From Ectobacillus sp. JY-23 (GTDB lineage: Bacteria > Bacillota > Bacilli > Bacillales > Bacillaceae_G), in the NCBI RefSeq assembly GCF_023022965.1, contig NZ_CP095462.1, forward strand, positions 1,364,001-1,428,000: a stretch of 64,000 bases of DNA, read 5' to 3'. Below are positions 48,166 through 56,760 of the stretch, in pieces. The translations under genes were made by a program, and so were the position numbers. Each line of letters starts with the position of its first letter. The first letter of the stretch is position 1. Under the pieces are notes generated by a model, which did no database searches, was not told where the DNA came from, and was given only the letters and a program-made list of their open reading frames with translations.

Positions 48166-49146
48166 CTATGCACTTGTTTGGGCAGTTTGATACTGCATAT
48201 TCTTCCCTTGGAACTCACTTTTAATGAGCAAATATTGTTCCATTTCATTGACGAGCTGATGCAGCATTGCGCGCGTTTCAAACTCTTCTCTCGTTTGCGG
48301 CAAAGGCATTTCTCGAAATTGCTCTCGCATTTCATGAAGCAAATGTAGCGATATCAAACCTGTGCTTTCAGGTCTGATAGCATGTGCAACATTTTCAATA
48401 AAATCCGCTATCATTTCAGCTTGTTCGTATGTCCATGATAAAGAGGCAACAAGCGGCATAACACGCTCTAAAATCTCAAATTGCCGGAAACGCATATTAA
48501 AGTAACGATAATAATAGCTGTCTTCTCTGACAAAATGATTTTCCAGCTTTTTAAAAGCCAGATCTCGCGCCTCCTTTAAAACAGATGCCGTTGTAATCAA
48601 CTCTTGGCCATTCCATTGACGTTCCCGATCTCGTAAATACGCTGCCATCTCAGTTAAAATCACCTTAAAATGTGCTTCTACCTCATCCCGCATCCGTTCC
48701 AACTCTCGTTCCGCACTCGGCATATATAAATTAATTAACAGTGCAATACCAATGCCAATTGTCAAAATAGAAATTTCGTTTTCGATAGCATGCCATGTAA
48801 TACTTTCCAATGAGTATAAATGCATTACAATAACCGAACTCGTTACAATTCCTTCTGGCACCCGAAGCATGACTGCAGTAGGTATGTATAAAAGTAATAA
48901 AATGCCAACAGCTAATGGATTGTAGCCAAGAATTTCAAATATCACAAACGAAAATAGCATCGCCAATAAACAAGCACCAAACCTTTGCAATGATGCCTCA
49001 AGTGATTTTTTCTTTGTGTTTTGCACACATAGGATAACTAAAATACCTGCCGAACTGTAAAACTGCAATTCAAATAATTGTGCAATAAAAATAGCAAATG
49101 CCGCGCCAACAGCTGTTTTTAAGGTTCGATATCCAATTCTAAACAT
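48166..49146 (-). CDS. yqjA: YqjA-like aromatic acid exporter family membrane protein
   Basis: 326 residues from the ATG at 49146 (GAGAGGTG upstream; the longer frame is not family-like). N-terminal half has five or six membrane helices (AVGAAFAIFIAQLF, LLAMLFSFVIFEILGY); C-terminal half is a cytosolic helical domain (ERELERMRDEVEAHFK, REFETRAMLHQLVNEMEQ). This is the ArAE_1/DUF939 layout of B. subtilis YqjA, next to the art operon as there. Substrate unknown. Confidence 0.82.
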   Translation of the reverse strand: MFRIGYRTLKTAVGAAFAIFIAQLFELQFYSSAGILVILCVQNTKKKSLEASLQRFGACLLAMLFSFVIFEILGYNPLAVGILLLLYIPTAVMLRVPEGIVTSSVIVMHLYSLESITWHAIENEISILTIGIGIALLINLYMPSAERELERMRDEVEAHFKVILTEMAAYLRDRERQWNGQELITTASVLKEARDLAFKKLENHFVREDSYYYRYFNMRFRQFEILERVMPLVASLSWTYEQAEMIADFIENVAHAIRPESTGLISLHLLHEMREQFREMPLPQTREEFETRAMLHQLVNEMEQYLLIKSEFQGKNMQYQTAQTSA

Positions 49147-49263
49147 TATTTCACCTCTCATGTTTATTTTAAAGGAAAGCAGGTGAAAATGTACTACATA
49201 TTGCATAAAAGTATACTTTTGCGAATATATTGGACGCACCAATCTAACTTTAAAGGAGGATAT

Positions 49264-49548
49264 ATGCGCGCAATTCGCTTTTATCTCGGTATTTCCTTAT
49301 TATACGGTCTTTATAAAGGATTATTTTTATTTTTACATTTAGAACTGCGCATTACCCTTCCATATGAAGCATTGTTGCAAGGGGCGGGTTTTATTTTGTA
49401 CATGCTGTTTTCATTCTCTGTTTCCCCTGCCTATCTTAAACATTGGCGCTATACATTCGCTTTTCTGATTACCTCTGTTATTTGGACGTCTGATATTGTA
49501 TGGATCTGGGTTTACCTACATATGTTTCTTCCTTTTGTGATGTACTAA
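49264..49548 (+). CDS. Small multi-spanning membrane protein, unknown
   Basis: 94 residues from the ATG at 49264, which has AAAGGAGG 5 bases upstream. Three predicted membrane helices (about 5-27, 38-57, 65-90), aromatic-rich, ending in WIWVYLHMFLPFVMY. I do not recognise a family. It stands alone between divergent yqjA and convergent artR. Confidence 0.65.
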   Translation: MRAIRFYLGISLLYGLYKGLFLFLHLELRITLPYEALLQGAGFILYMLFSFSVSPAYLKHWRYTFAFLITSVIWTSDIVWIWVYLHMFLPFVMY

Positions 49549-49575
49549 AAAACAAAAAAAGAGGCACTTTGGCCT

Positions 49576-50298
49576 CTACAGCATTTTTTGTAAAAATTCC
49601 TGTGCACGTGCACTCTTTGGTGCGGTGAAAAATTCGTACGGAGGCGCATCTTCAACAAGATGACCGCCATCTAAAAACAACACCCGATCTGCTACTTCTT
49701 TCGCAAAGCCCATTTCATGTGTCACAATCGCCATTGTCATACCTGTATGCGCTAGTGATTTCATAACTTCAAGCACTTCTTTTACCATCTCAGGATCAAG
49801 GGCTGATGTTGGTTCATCAAACAACATGACCTCAGGCTCCATTGCGAGAGCACGTGCAATTGCTACACGTTGCTTTTGACCACCTGACAAACGTCCTGGA
49901 AATTCGTTGGCTTTCTCCAGCAATCCCACTTTCCCAAGTAACTCTTTTGCTTTTTGCTCTGCAACAGCTTTAGATACTCCCTTTACTGTAACTGGTGCAT
50001 ACGTTAAGTTTTCTAAGACAGTCATATGCGGGAACAAATGAAAGTGCTGAAACACCATCCCCACATTTTGACGTACTTTCATAATATCTGTTTTTGCATC
50101 TGTAACCTCTTTATCATTAATCCAAACACGGCCAGAAGTAGGCTGCTCTAACAGGTTCATACAGCGTAAAAATGTAGATTTCCCGGATCCAGAAGGACCT
50201 ATAATAGCGACAACTTGTCCTTGCTCAATCACTGTGCTGATATTTTTTAAAACTTCTAGTTTGCCGAATGATTTATGAAGTCCTTCAATCTTAATCAC
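49576..50298 (-). CDS. artR: Amino-acid ABC transporter ATPase ArtR
   Basis: 240 residues. Walker [11 protein letters not shown]-loop, signature [15 protein letters not shown], Walker [13 protein letters not shown] and the switch His in VTHEMGFAK. Powers the polar amino-acid importer with ArtQ and ArtP. GTG start inside the end of artQ (8-base overlap). Corresponds to B. subtilis artR (yqiZ), an arginine uptake system. Confidence 0.9.
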   Translation of the reverse strand: MIKIEGLHKSFGKLEVLKNISTVIEQGQVVAIIGPSGSGKSTFLRCMNLLEQPTSGRVWINDKEVTDAKTDIMKVRQNVGMVFQHFHLFPHMTVLENLTYAPVTVKGVSKAVAEQKAKELLGKVGLLEKANEFPGRLSGGQKQRVAIARALAMEPEVMLFDEPTSALDPEMVKEVLEVMKSLAHTGMTMAIVTHEMGFAKEVADRVLFLDGGHLVEDAPPYEFFTAPKSARAQEFLQKML

Positions 50299-50950
50299 CT
50301 TTTTTCATTCTCCTTTCAATCGCTTTTCCGAGAAGCGTCAGCAGCATAATAAGTAAATAGTAAATAGCGCCTACGAACAGAAGCGGTTCAAAGTAAGAAT
50401 ATGTCTCGCCGCCTACAATGTAAGCACGGCGCATCAAGTCCGCTGCACCAATAACTGTTACAACAGCTGATTCTTTTGTAAGAGTGATAAATTCGTTCAT
50501 CAGTGCCGGTAAAATATTTTTAAGTGCCTGGGGTAAGATAATGTTTGACATCATTTTGCGATACGGAATGCCAAGAGCCATTGCCGCTTCTGTCTGCCCC
50601 TTATCAACTGCTTGAATACCAGCTCGGATAACCTCTGACATATATGCGCCGGAGTTTAATCCGAATGCAAGAACCGCTGCTAAAAATGCCGTGATATCGT
50701 AACCGGTAAGCTGCGGTAAGCCGTAATAAATAATCATGAGTTGCAATACAAGTGGTGTCCCGCGAAACACGGACGTATATGCATCTGCGAACCAGCCTAA
50801 AGCTTTAATTCTGGCAATCTTGCATAATGCCAAAAGAGTACCGAGAGTAAAGCCGAATAGTGCGGAAACAGCTACGATTTGGAGTGTTACTTGTAAACCT
50901 TTTAGTATATACGGTAACGATGGCGCAATTTGTGCAAAATCAAGATTCAT
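50291..50950 (-). CDS. artQ: Amino-acid ABC transporter permease ArtQ
   Basis: 219 residues from the ATG at 50950. HisM/GlnP-type permease: [16 protein letters not shown], the EAA loop [28 protein letters not shown], and about five helices. Preceded by a hairpin that separates it from artP, likely giving the binding protein higher expression. Confidence 0.9.
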   Translation of the reverse strand: MNLDFAQIAPSLPYILKGLQVTLQIVAVSALFGFTLGTLLALCKIARIKALGWFADAYTSVFRGTPLVLQLMIIYYGLPQLTGYDITAFLAAVLAFGLNSGAYMSEVIRAGIQAVDKGQTEAAMALGIPYRKMMSNIILPQALKNILPALMNEFITLTKESAVVTVIGAADLMRRAYIVGGETYSYFEPLLFVGAIYYLLIMLLTLLGKAIERRMKKGD

Positions 50951-51056
50951 CTGTATGCCGTCCTTTCCTTTCAAATCAACTATCTCAATCCTATACCTTC
51001 ATATATTTCCTAAATAAACCTTTTTAGGATATTATTACTACTCCTTTATAAAGGCA

Positions 51057-51094
51057 ATAAGGAATCTCCTGTATTCTTTCAGGAGATTCCTTTT
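51057..51094 (-). terminator. Intra-operon hairpin after artP
   Basis: AAGGAATCTCCTG/CAGGAGATTCCTT stem with an 8-base loop. The T tract on the minus strand is weak, so it probably allows part of the transcripts into artQR or stabilises the artP message. Confidence 0.6.
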
Positions 51095-51106
51095 ATTTAT
51101 GCATTA

Positions 51107-51871
51107 TTACTCACCGCCGAACCATTTTTTAACTAACTTTTCCATTTCTCCGTTCTTTTGCATCTTTTCAATTACTTTATTAAATTCCTCTGTTTGCTTG
51201 CTTCCTTTTGGAAATGCAATTGCAGAACCAGCTTCATCGGAAGCTTCCGGAATTTCAATGCTTTTTAGTTCAGACATTTTTTTCAGGTAACCTTTAGCAA
51301 CTGTATCTTCAATGATAATTGCATCAACACGACCTGCTTTTAGTTCTTCAAACAACTCAGGAATACGGTTGCGGTCTGTAATTTTAATTTCTGTTGTTTT
51401 TTGAATGTCCTTTGCTTTTCCTTCTTGAATAGATCCTGTTTGTACACCCACTGTTTTACCTTTTAAATCTTCTACTTTTTGCACTACGCCATCCTTGGAA
51501 ATTACAAGGTTTTTAGCTGTAAAGTAAACATCTGTAAAGTCAGCATTTTTCTTGCGCTCTTCTGTTGGTGTCATACCAGCCATAACAAAATCAACTTTTT
51601 TGGCTTCCATTGCAGCCAATAGACCTGTGAAGTCCATATCCTTAATTTTAATCTCGTATCCTAGCTCTTTAGCAATATATTTTGCCACATCTACGTCAAA
51701 ACCAATAATTTCATCGCTTTTCGCTGAATCGATGTATTCATACGGCTTATAATCTGCCGATGTTCCCATCACAAGCACTTTCTTTTTGTCTGAAGCTTCT
51801 TGTTTAGAACAAGCACCCAGCACACCTACAACAAGTAAGCTGGTCAATAAGATGGATAATAGCTTTTTCAT
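51107..51871 (-). CDS. artP: Amino-acid ABC transporter binding lipoprotein ArtP
   Basis: 254 residues. Lipoprotein signal with lipobox VLGAC (Cys about residue 21), then the SBP family 3 fold: YKPYEYID, IIGFDVDVAKYIAKELGYEIKIKDMDFTGLLAAM, GVQTGSIQEG. Captures arginine or other polar amino acids outside the membrane. First gene of artPQR; B. subtilis yqiX is equivalent. Confidence 0.9.
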   Translation of the reverse strand: MKKLLSILLTSLLVVGVLGACSKQEASDKKKVLVMGTSADYKPYEYIDSAKSDEIIGFDVDVAKYIAKELGYEIKIKDMDFTGLLAAMEAKKVDFVMAGMTPTEERKKNADFTDVYFTAKNLVISKDGVVQKVEDLKGKTVGVQTGSIQEGKAKDIQKTTEIKITDRNRIPELFEELKAGRVDAIIIEDTVAKGYLKKMSELKSIEIPEASDEAGSAIAFPKGSKQTEEFNKVIEKMQKNGEMEKLVKKWFGGE

Positions 51872-52195
51872 TATAACTCCCCCTGTTTTAAATTTTCTGA
51901 ATTTACTTACTTATTATGTGATAAACAAGCCACATATGCAAGAAGATTTTTTGTTATTTTTATTCTACAAAATGTATTTTAACACACTTTTATATTTATA
52001 CAATATTCTTTTTTAAATTTTCCATCTGTATTTTTCTTACATTATCAATAGATTTCAAGTTAACACTTATAAAATAAGCTTCCATTACAAAAAAATCATG
52101 AATTATCTTAAGAAAATAAATATCTCTAAGTTTTACAAATGAATTTTTATGCGATTTCATACAGTTAATATAGTAATATTATTTATTTTTAAAGC
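51872..52195. other. AT-rich region upstream of artP
   Basis: 324 bases without a gene. AGAATAAAAATAAC at 51953-51966 (minus strand) resembles an ARG box half or whole, fitting arginine control of artPQR. Promoter elements are not obvious by eye. Confidence 0.35.
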
Positions 52196-52225
52196 AAAAA
52201 GCAGAGCCTTAGGCTCTGCTTTTTT
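52196..52225 (-). terminator. Terminator of sigI-rsgI
   Basis: AAAAAGCAGAGCC/GGCTCTGCTTTTTT hairpin downstream of rsgI with T run. Confidence 0.88.
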
Positions 52226-52241
52226 AACAAATATATACATT

Positions 52242-53180
52242 CTATCTCGGGTCTTTTTCCTGTTTTTTCTCAGGCTTTTCTTTGTGTTCTGGCTGATTTT
52301 TATCATTTGAATGATTGCCTTGCCCCGATTTCTGCTGCGATTGTTGCGGATGCACACGTTCATTTTTGGGTTCAAGCTTATCCTTCTTTTCTTTCGAGTG
52401 AGACTGATTCACTGGATGTTCCTGTCCTTGTCTCTGCTTCTGTTTTGGTTCAACAGGTGCAACAGGAGGAATGTCCTGCTGGGGCACTGTTACCTGTGTC
52501 TCTGGCTTATCTGGATGAACTACACCTTGTTGGTTTGTGTCTTCTTGCTTTGGGTGGTTGAATTGTTCGTTTTGCTTTTGCAGGTACTTTCCTGTACTAA
52601 TTCCTTGCTTCTTAGCCGTAGCTCGTTGTTCTAGTGTACTTTGCTGATACACAACGTGAACGTTTTGCTCTTCATAAGTAGCCTTCAAGTCTTTTAAATT
52701 TTCATTCAATCTCTTAGACATTTCCTTTTCCTTTGTAACAGCCGTAAATGTAATGTTCTGCCCCTTTAAGTAACCTTCTTCTCTACTTTCTGCTACGATA
52801 TTCTTAATAACATCTTGTAGTGATCGATGTTTCCAATCAGATAAATGCTGAATCACACGCTCTCCATCTTTATTATACGCATACAACTCAACCACACGCA
52901 GCTGATCTGTTACTCCAACCTCTAAGCTTGGGTTAATATCAACAGCAACATACGCTAACACCCGATCTGGCCGGTTACTATATAGCATCATCAGAAATAC
53001 ACAACACAAAATAGCAACTGCTGGCTTTATAACAGAAAAGTTCCAATACTGGATAGGTCTGATTGAAACTTCTTGTCCAATCGCATAGGTTCGCTCCCGC
53101 TTGCATGTGACAAATTCTCCGCTTGGGGTCAGAACGACCACAGTACTTCGCTTCATTTCCATAATAATCCCTTTATTCAT
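52242..53180 (-). CDS. rsgI: Anti-sigma factor RsgI with disordered extracellular tail
   Basis: 312 residues. N-terminal RsgI domain (about 1-48; GIIMEMKRSTVVVLTPSGEF) binds SigI inside the cell. One membrane helix at about 50-67. Outside, the conserved VAVDINPSLEVGV holds the Asn-Pro bond (83-84) where RsgI proteins are known to self-cleave. A folded segment to about 190 is followed by a 120-residue Gln/Lys/Pro/His-rich disordered tail. In B. subtilis such a tail senses cell-wall defects. Overlaps sigI by 8 bases. Confidence 0.93.
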   Translation of the reverse strand: MNKGIIMEMKRSTVVVLTPSGEFVTCKRERTYAIGQEVSIRPIQYWNFSVIKPAVAILCCVFLMMLYSNRPDRVLAYVAVDINPSLEVGVTDQLRVVELYAYNKDGERVIQHLSDWKHRSLQDVIKNIVAESREEGYLKGQNITFTAVTKEKEMSKRLNENLKDLKATYEEQNVHVVYQQSTLEQRATAKKQGISTGKYLQKQNEQFNHPKQEDTNQQGVVHPDKPETQVTVPQQDIPPVAPVEPKQKQRQGQEHPVNQSHSKEKKDKLEPKNERVHPQQSQQKSGQGNHSNDKNQPEHKEKPEKKQEKDPR

Positions 53181-53892
53181 CGCTCTTTCCTCCTTGTATA
53201 TACTCCAAAATATGAGTATATTGGTTCACAAACACAATGCAAATGGCGATAATATAGCGACGATGACTTTCTAAGACCTTTCTACTTACCTGAAATGAAC
53301 TCTCTATTCTTCTTAAAGGTAGCTTTTTCTTTTGAAATAATTCTCGTAACAATTCTTCTTCATGGGACAATTGCTGTGCGATATACATGAGCTTTTGCCG
53401 TGTGTCTCGATGCTTTGGAGAATCTTTTACCAAATCGGAAAAAGAGATTTTGAATTCTCCTAATACTGTCTGAAAGTGCAATATTTCGTCTTTTCGATTT
53501 GATATTTCAAGTTCTTTCATATATTCAGACAAAGCCATTTTCGTTTCAATGACTTCTTCTTGCTGGTCTTCTTGTAAAAAGACAAGATTATGTTTACATT
53601 CTTTACGCATATGATCAATAATATCTCTTTTTATAAGAAGCTCAGCAAATGCAAAAAATGACTTTCCCTTCTTATATGAATACTGCTGAATTGCTTGATG
53701 AAAAGCAAACAATCCGATGCTGTATTCGTCATCCTGCTCCGTAATATAGCGACGACAAACTGTTGAAACTGTTTTTCTTACAAAAGGGCGGTACTTTGTA
53801 AGAAATTCATCTAAATCCCCTTTGCCGGCTTGGAGCTGCATAACAATTTCTTCAGCTCCTGGTCTTTTCACTTTAAACAACAAACTTAACAC
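53173..53892 (-). CDS. sigI: RNA polymerase sigma factor SigI
   Basis: 239 residues, GTG start with GGGGAG 9 bases upstream. Sigma-70-like region 2 (YRPFVRKTVSTVCRRYI then DDEYSIGLFAFHQAIQQYSYKKGKSFFAFAELLIKRDIIDHMRKE) and the SigI-specific C-terminal DNA-binding part (LPLRRIESSFQVSRKVLESHRRYIIA). Controlled by RsgI, encoded next. In B. subtilis it answers heat and cell-wall stress. Confidence 0.94.
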   Translation of the reverse strand: MLSLLFKVKRPGAEEIVMQLQAGKGDLDEFLTKYRPFVRKTVSTVCRRYITEQDDEYSIGLFAFHQAIQQYSYKKGKSFFAFAELLIKRDIIDHMRKECKHNLVFLQEDQQEEVIETKMALSEYMKELEISNRKDEILHFQTVLGEFKISFSDLVKDSPKHRDTRQKLMYIAQQLSHEEELLRELFQKKKLPLRRIESSFQVSRKVLESHRRYIIAICIVFVNQYTHILEYIQGGKSDE

Positions 53893-53923
53893 AAGTAATT
53901 CTCCCCTCTTCTGTCAATAGCAG

Positions 53924-53952
53924 AATGGTCACTTCTTTAAGAAGTGACCATT
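53924..53952. promoter_or_regulatory. Perfect palindrome before sigI, overlapping a -10 element
   Basis: AATGGTCACTTCTT/AAGAAGTGACCATT with a single central base, between the DUF5667 gene and sigI. Its edge shares bases with an extended -10 (TGGTATAAT, minus strand, 53951-53959). It lacks a good T run, so it could be a terminator, an operator, or both. Confidence 0.5.
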
Positions 53953-53965
53953 ATACCACAGGGTC

Positions 53966-54883
53966 TTACTGCTTGTCTTGATGCTTTTCGTGACCTTGTT
54001 TTCCTTGCTCTTTCTTTTCATGACCATGTTTTTGACCGTTATCATGGTGCTCTTTCTTTTCTTTTGAGCCTTGTGCATGCTCAGGCTTTTGCACCACCTG
54101 TTTTACCGGACGTTGTGCTGGTTGTGCTGGTGTTGCAGGTACTGCCGGTGCTGGTTGTGCTGGTGTTGTAACCGTTTCTTGTTCTTGCTCCGACTGCATC
54201 ACCTGTACATCCACAGACTCCTCAGGCTTTGTCTCTATTTGTTCCTGCTTGCTTTCCCCTATAATAACAAGTTCTTGCTTTGCTTGCTTTTTTTCTATTT
54301 TATCAGCAAGTTTCACAAAGCTTTTCTCTATATTTTTAGCAATGGCGGCTTTTGCCTTCGGATTCTTTACTTTATCGAGCACTTTTGCTAAAGCCTCAAT
54401 ATTGTGTCCGATATGGATTTTTACTTTTTCTTTTTCTGTAGCAGGTTTTTCTGTCTCTGTCGCTTCTTCCTCCGTTTTATCAGAAGCGTCATCTTCTACT
54501 ACTATCAATTTATCTGTTTCAGAAGGAGATTTCTCTGTATCTTCTCCCGCAAGTTCATCTGCTTTTTCTAGTTTATCAGCAGCTTCTTTTAATGTATCTT
54601 GTGTGTAATTGTCTTTCCCCTCTTGGATTAATACGCGCGCTTCCGCAATGCGCTCTGCAGCTTGTTCAGACAACAACTTCGCTTTGTCTAAATCATTTGT
54701 CGCTAGTGCCAAACGAATATCTTCCATCATCGTTTTAATGAAGTAAAAGAAATCGCCTTGCACAAGTGTTGGTGCTTCTTCTGTTGTTTTCTCCGTGTCT
54801 GTGTCTGCATAGGCCGTTCCCGCCAAAAACGGACTGCACAGCAACATTGTTGTCATAGTGCCTTTTACGAATACGTTTTTCAT
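53966..54883 (-). CDS. Secreted DUF5667-type protein with disordered tail, in the SigI locus
   Basis: 305 residues from the ATG at 54883 (GGGGGAAGG upstream). Signal peptide to about 26 (TAYA), then an alpha-helical DUF5667-like domain (FFYFIKTMMEDIRLALATNDLDKAKLL, AAERIAEARVLIQEGK, AADKLEKADELA), an acidic linker, a second helical part (about 155-205), a Pro/Ala/Gln-rich region (PAQPAPAVPATPAQPAQ) and a His/Lys/Gln/Glu-rich tail of 35 residues. Located directly upstream of sigI-rsgI behind a SigI-type promoter. Function unknown; a SigI target acting in the wall is a reasonable guess. Confidence 0.8.
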   Translation of the reverse strand: MKNVFVKGTMTTMLLCSPFLAGTAYADTDTEKTTEEAPTLVQGDFFYFIKTMMEDIRLALATNDLDKAKLLSEQAAERIAEARVLIQEGKDNYTQDTLKEAADKLEKADELAGEDTEKSPSETDKLIVVEDDASDKTEEEATETEKPATEKEKVKIHIGHNIEALAKVLDKVKNPKAKAAIAKNIEKSFVKLADKIEKKQAKQELVIIGESKQEQIETKPEESVDVQVMQSEQEQETVTTPAQPAPAVPATPAQPAQRPVKQVVQKPEHAQGSKEKKEHHDNGQKHGHEKKEQGKQGHEKHQDKQ

Positions 54884-54919
54884 ATTACCTTCCCCCATTT
54901 GCTTTGGTCATTATATATA

Positions 54920-54948
54920 TTCGGAGGCTTGTTCATTTTTAGGGGGGT
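54920..54948 (-). promoter_or_regulatory. Probable SigI-dependent promoter
   Basis: On the minus strand ACCCCC (54943-54948) and CGAA (54920-54923) separated by 19 bases. ACCCCC/CGAA are the -35/-10 determinants reported for B. subtilis SigI. The start would lie about 30 bases before the DUF5667 gene. Confidence 0.65.
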
Positions 54949-54985
54949 CGTATAAAAACTTTTTTAATTTTTTAAAGTTTAGCTC

Positions 54986-55093
54986 TGGTACAGTTCATTA
55001 TTAATTTCAGCTACAGGGATTCGCTTTCTGCAAGAGTCTCCTCCACTCCAATCAACAAGTGCCCACCATCAATAGTGGGCTTTAGCACAGCCT
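54986..55093. repeat. Shortened copy of the Bacillus intergenic repeat
   Basis: Read on the minus strand it has GGCTGTGCTAAAGCC, GTTGATTGGAGT, GAGACTCTTGCAGAAAGCGAA, GAAATTAATAATGAAC: both ends of the element at 26573-26756, with the central part missing. Confidence 0.7.
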
Positions 55094-55139
55094 AAAACTT
55101 AGAGCTAATCATAAACCCCTTGCTTTAATGAGGAAATAA

Positions 55140-55163
55140 AAAAGCTGACAGTTGTCAGCTTTT
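55140..55163 (-). terminator. Terminator of brxB
   Basis: AAAAGCTGACA/TGTCAGCTTTT hairpin adjoining the brxB stop, T runs on both sides. Confidence 0.85.
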
Positions 55164-55167
55164 ATTT

Positions 55168-55605
55168 TTACACCTCTTCACAATATTGATCGAAATATCC
55201 TTGCAATTTTTCAACAACCTGCATTGGAGAGTGCCCTTCAATTTCGTGACGCTCAACCATCGTTAAAATTTTCCCATCCTTCAATAGCGCAAATGAAGGG
55301 GAAGAAGGGGGATATCCTTCAAAATACTCGCGTGCATGCTGCGTTGCTTCTTTGTCTTGCCCTGCAAATACCGTTACAAAATGGTCAGGACGCTTATCGT
55401 AATGTACAGAATGCGCTGCTGCAGGACGGGCCACACCGCCTGCACACCCGCACACGGAGTTAATCATTACAAGCGTAACACCCGGGCGTTTGAATGCATC
55501 GTCTACTTCCTCAGGCGTTGTTAACTGCGTATAACCGGCTGCCGCAATTTCTTGACGCGCTTGTTGTACAACATCATTCATAAAAAAGTTAAAGTTAACC
55601 ATCAT
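55168..55605 (-). CDS. brxB: Bacilliredoxin BrxB (YqiW/YphP family)
   Basis: 145 residues, thioredoxin-like. Active-site CGC in [19 protein letters not shown]. Removes bacillithiol from S-bacillithiolated proteins after oxidative stress. Conserved [13 protein letters not shown] and [12 protein letters not shown]. Two adjacent ATGs are possible starts; AAAGGAGG is upstream of both. Position near the art and bkd loci matches B. subtilis yqiW. Confidence 0.94.
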   Translation of the reverse strand: MMVNFNFFMNDVVQQARQEIAAAGYTQLTTPEEVDDAFKRPGVTLVMINSVCGCAGGVARPAAAHSVHYDKRPDHFVTVFAGQDKEATQHAREYFEGYPPSSPSFALLKDGKILTMVERHEIEGHSPMQVVEKLQGYFDQYCEEV

Positions 55606-55662
55606 AAATCCTCCTTTGCTGTAGCTATCATCATTTTATCAATTCCCTAGAAGGATTGCCAT

Positions 55663-56757
55663 TTACAACGCTTCATAATATGCTAATAGTTCCGCTACAG
55701 CTGTGGTTACTGTTTTTTTGCCTTGCAAAATATCACGCTCACAAGCAAAAATATGCGCCTTCATTTCAGGATGTGAAAAAAAGCGTTGCTCTAATTCCTC
55801 CCGGATTGAAGTGTACAGCCATTTCTTTTGTTGCTGTAAGCGCCGCTGCTCAAATACTCCAGATGACTTCGTTTCTGTTTCAAACGTGCGTACTGTCTGC
55901 CAAAAGCTCGTTATCCCTTCACCTAAAAGAGCTGAGCATGTAGAAATTTTAACAGTCCATCCGTCTGTGATAGGATGAAACACATGGGCCATACGTGTAT
56001 ATAAGGAAGCTGTCTGCACTGCTTGGGCTTTATTCTCTCCGTCTGCTTTATTAATTAATATAGCATCGGCTAACTCCAAAATACCACGCTTTATGCCCTG
56101 TAATTCATCTCCTGCCCCAGTCAATGTAAGAAGAAGGAAAAAGTCAACCATGTCTCGAACCATACCTTCACTTTGGCCGACACCAACTGTTTCTACAATA
56201 ATAACGTTGTAACCCGCAGCTTCGCATAGAAGCATTGTTTCTCGTGTACGACGATTCACGCCGCCAAGTGCTCCCCCTGAAGGGGAGGGACGTACAAACG
56301 CATTTTTCTGCTGAATAAGACGTTCCATTCTCGTCTTATCTCCTAAAATACTGCCTCGGGTCAACGTGCTACTGGGATCAACAGCAAGCACCGCAACTTT
56401 ATATCCCTGTTCGCACAGCATCGTACCAAACGCTTCAATAAATGTACTCTTACCAGCACCAGGTACACCTGTAATTCCTATTCGAATGGACCTTCCCGCG
56501 TAAGGAAGTAGCAACTTGAGAAGTTGCTGCGCTTTGTCTTTATGTTTTTGCGCATTGCTTTCAATCAATGTAATCGCTTGTGCTAAAAATGCCCGATCGT
56601 TACACTTCACACCTTGTGCTAGCTCCTCCACAGAAATATTTCTTTTCTTAATGGGGGGATTTTCAGGAAACGGGGGCTTTGTCCCGTCCATAATCGTGGA
56701 TGCAAAGGCTTCTGATTGTTCTATAGGAACCCATTCCGGTCGCTTCTCTTCTTTCAT
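55663..56757 (-). CDS. meaB: MeaB, methylmalonyl-CoA mutase-associated GTPase
   Basis: 364 residues. G-domain: P-loop GVPGAGKSTFIEAFG, AVDPSS, ETVGVGQSE (switch with the DxxG-like Glu), and NKADGENK for guanine. Guards and loads the cobalamin cofactor of the mutase. It follows the mutase large subunit by 3 bases, and its C-terminal part (about 300-364) carries the dimerisation helices. Confidence 0.94.
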   Translation of the reverse strand: MKEEKRPEWVPIEQSEAFASTIMDGTKPPFPENPPIKKRNISVEELAQGVKCNDRAFLAQAITLIESNAQKHKDKAQQLLKLLLPYAGRSIRIGITGVPGAGKSTFIEAFGTMLCEQGYKVAVLAVDPSSTLTRGSILGDKTRMERLIQQKNAFVRPSPSGGALGGVNRRTRETMLLCEAAGYNVIIVETVGVGQSEGMVRDMVDFFLLLTLTGAGDELQGIKRGILELADAILINKADGENKAQAVQTASLYTRMAHVFHPITDGWTVKISTCSALLGEGITSFWQTVRTFETETKSSGVFEQRRLQQQKKWLYTSIREELEQRFFSHPEMKAHIFACERDILQGKKTVTTAVAELLAYYEAL

Positions 56758-56760
56758 AAT

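Noticed and set aside
49183-49263. N-terminal 27-codon extension of the small membrane protein
   Set aside because: The internal ATG at 49264 has an ideal AAAGGAGG site, while the extension has none and crosses the yqjA promoter region.
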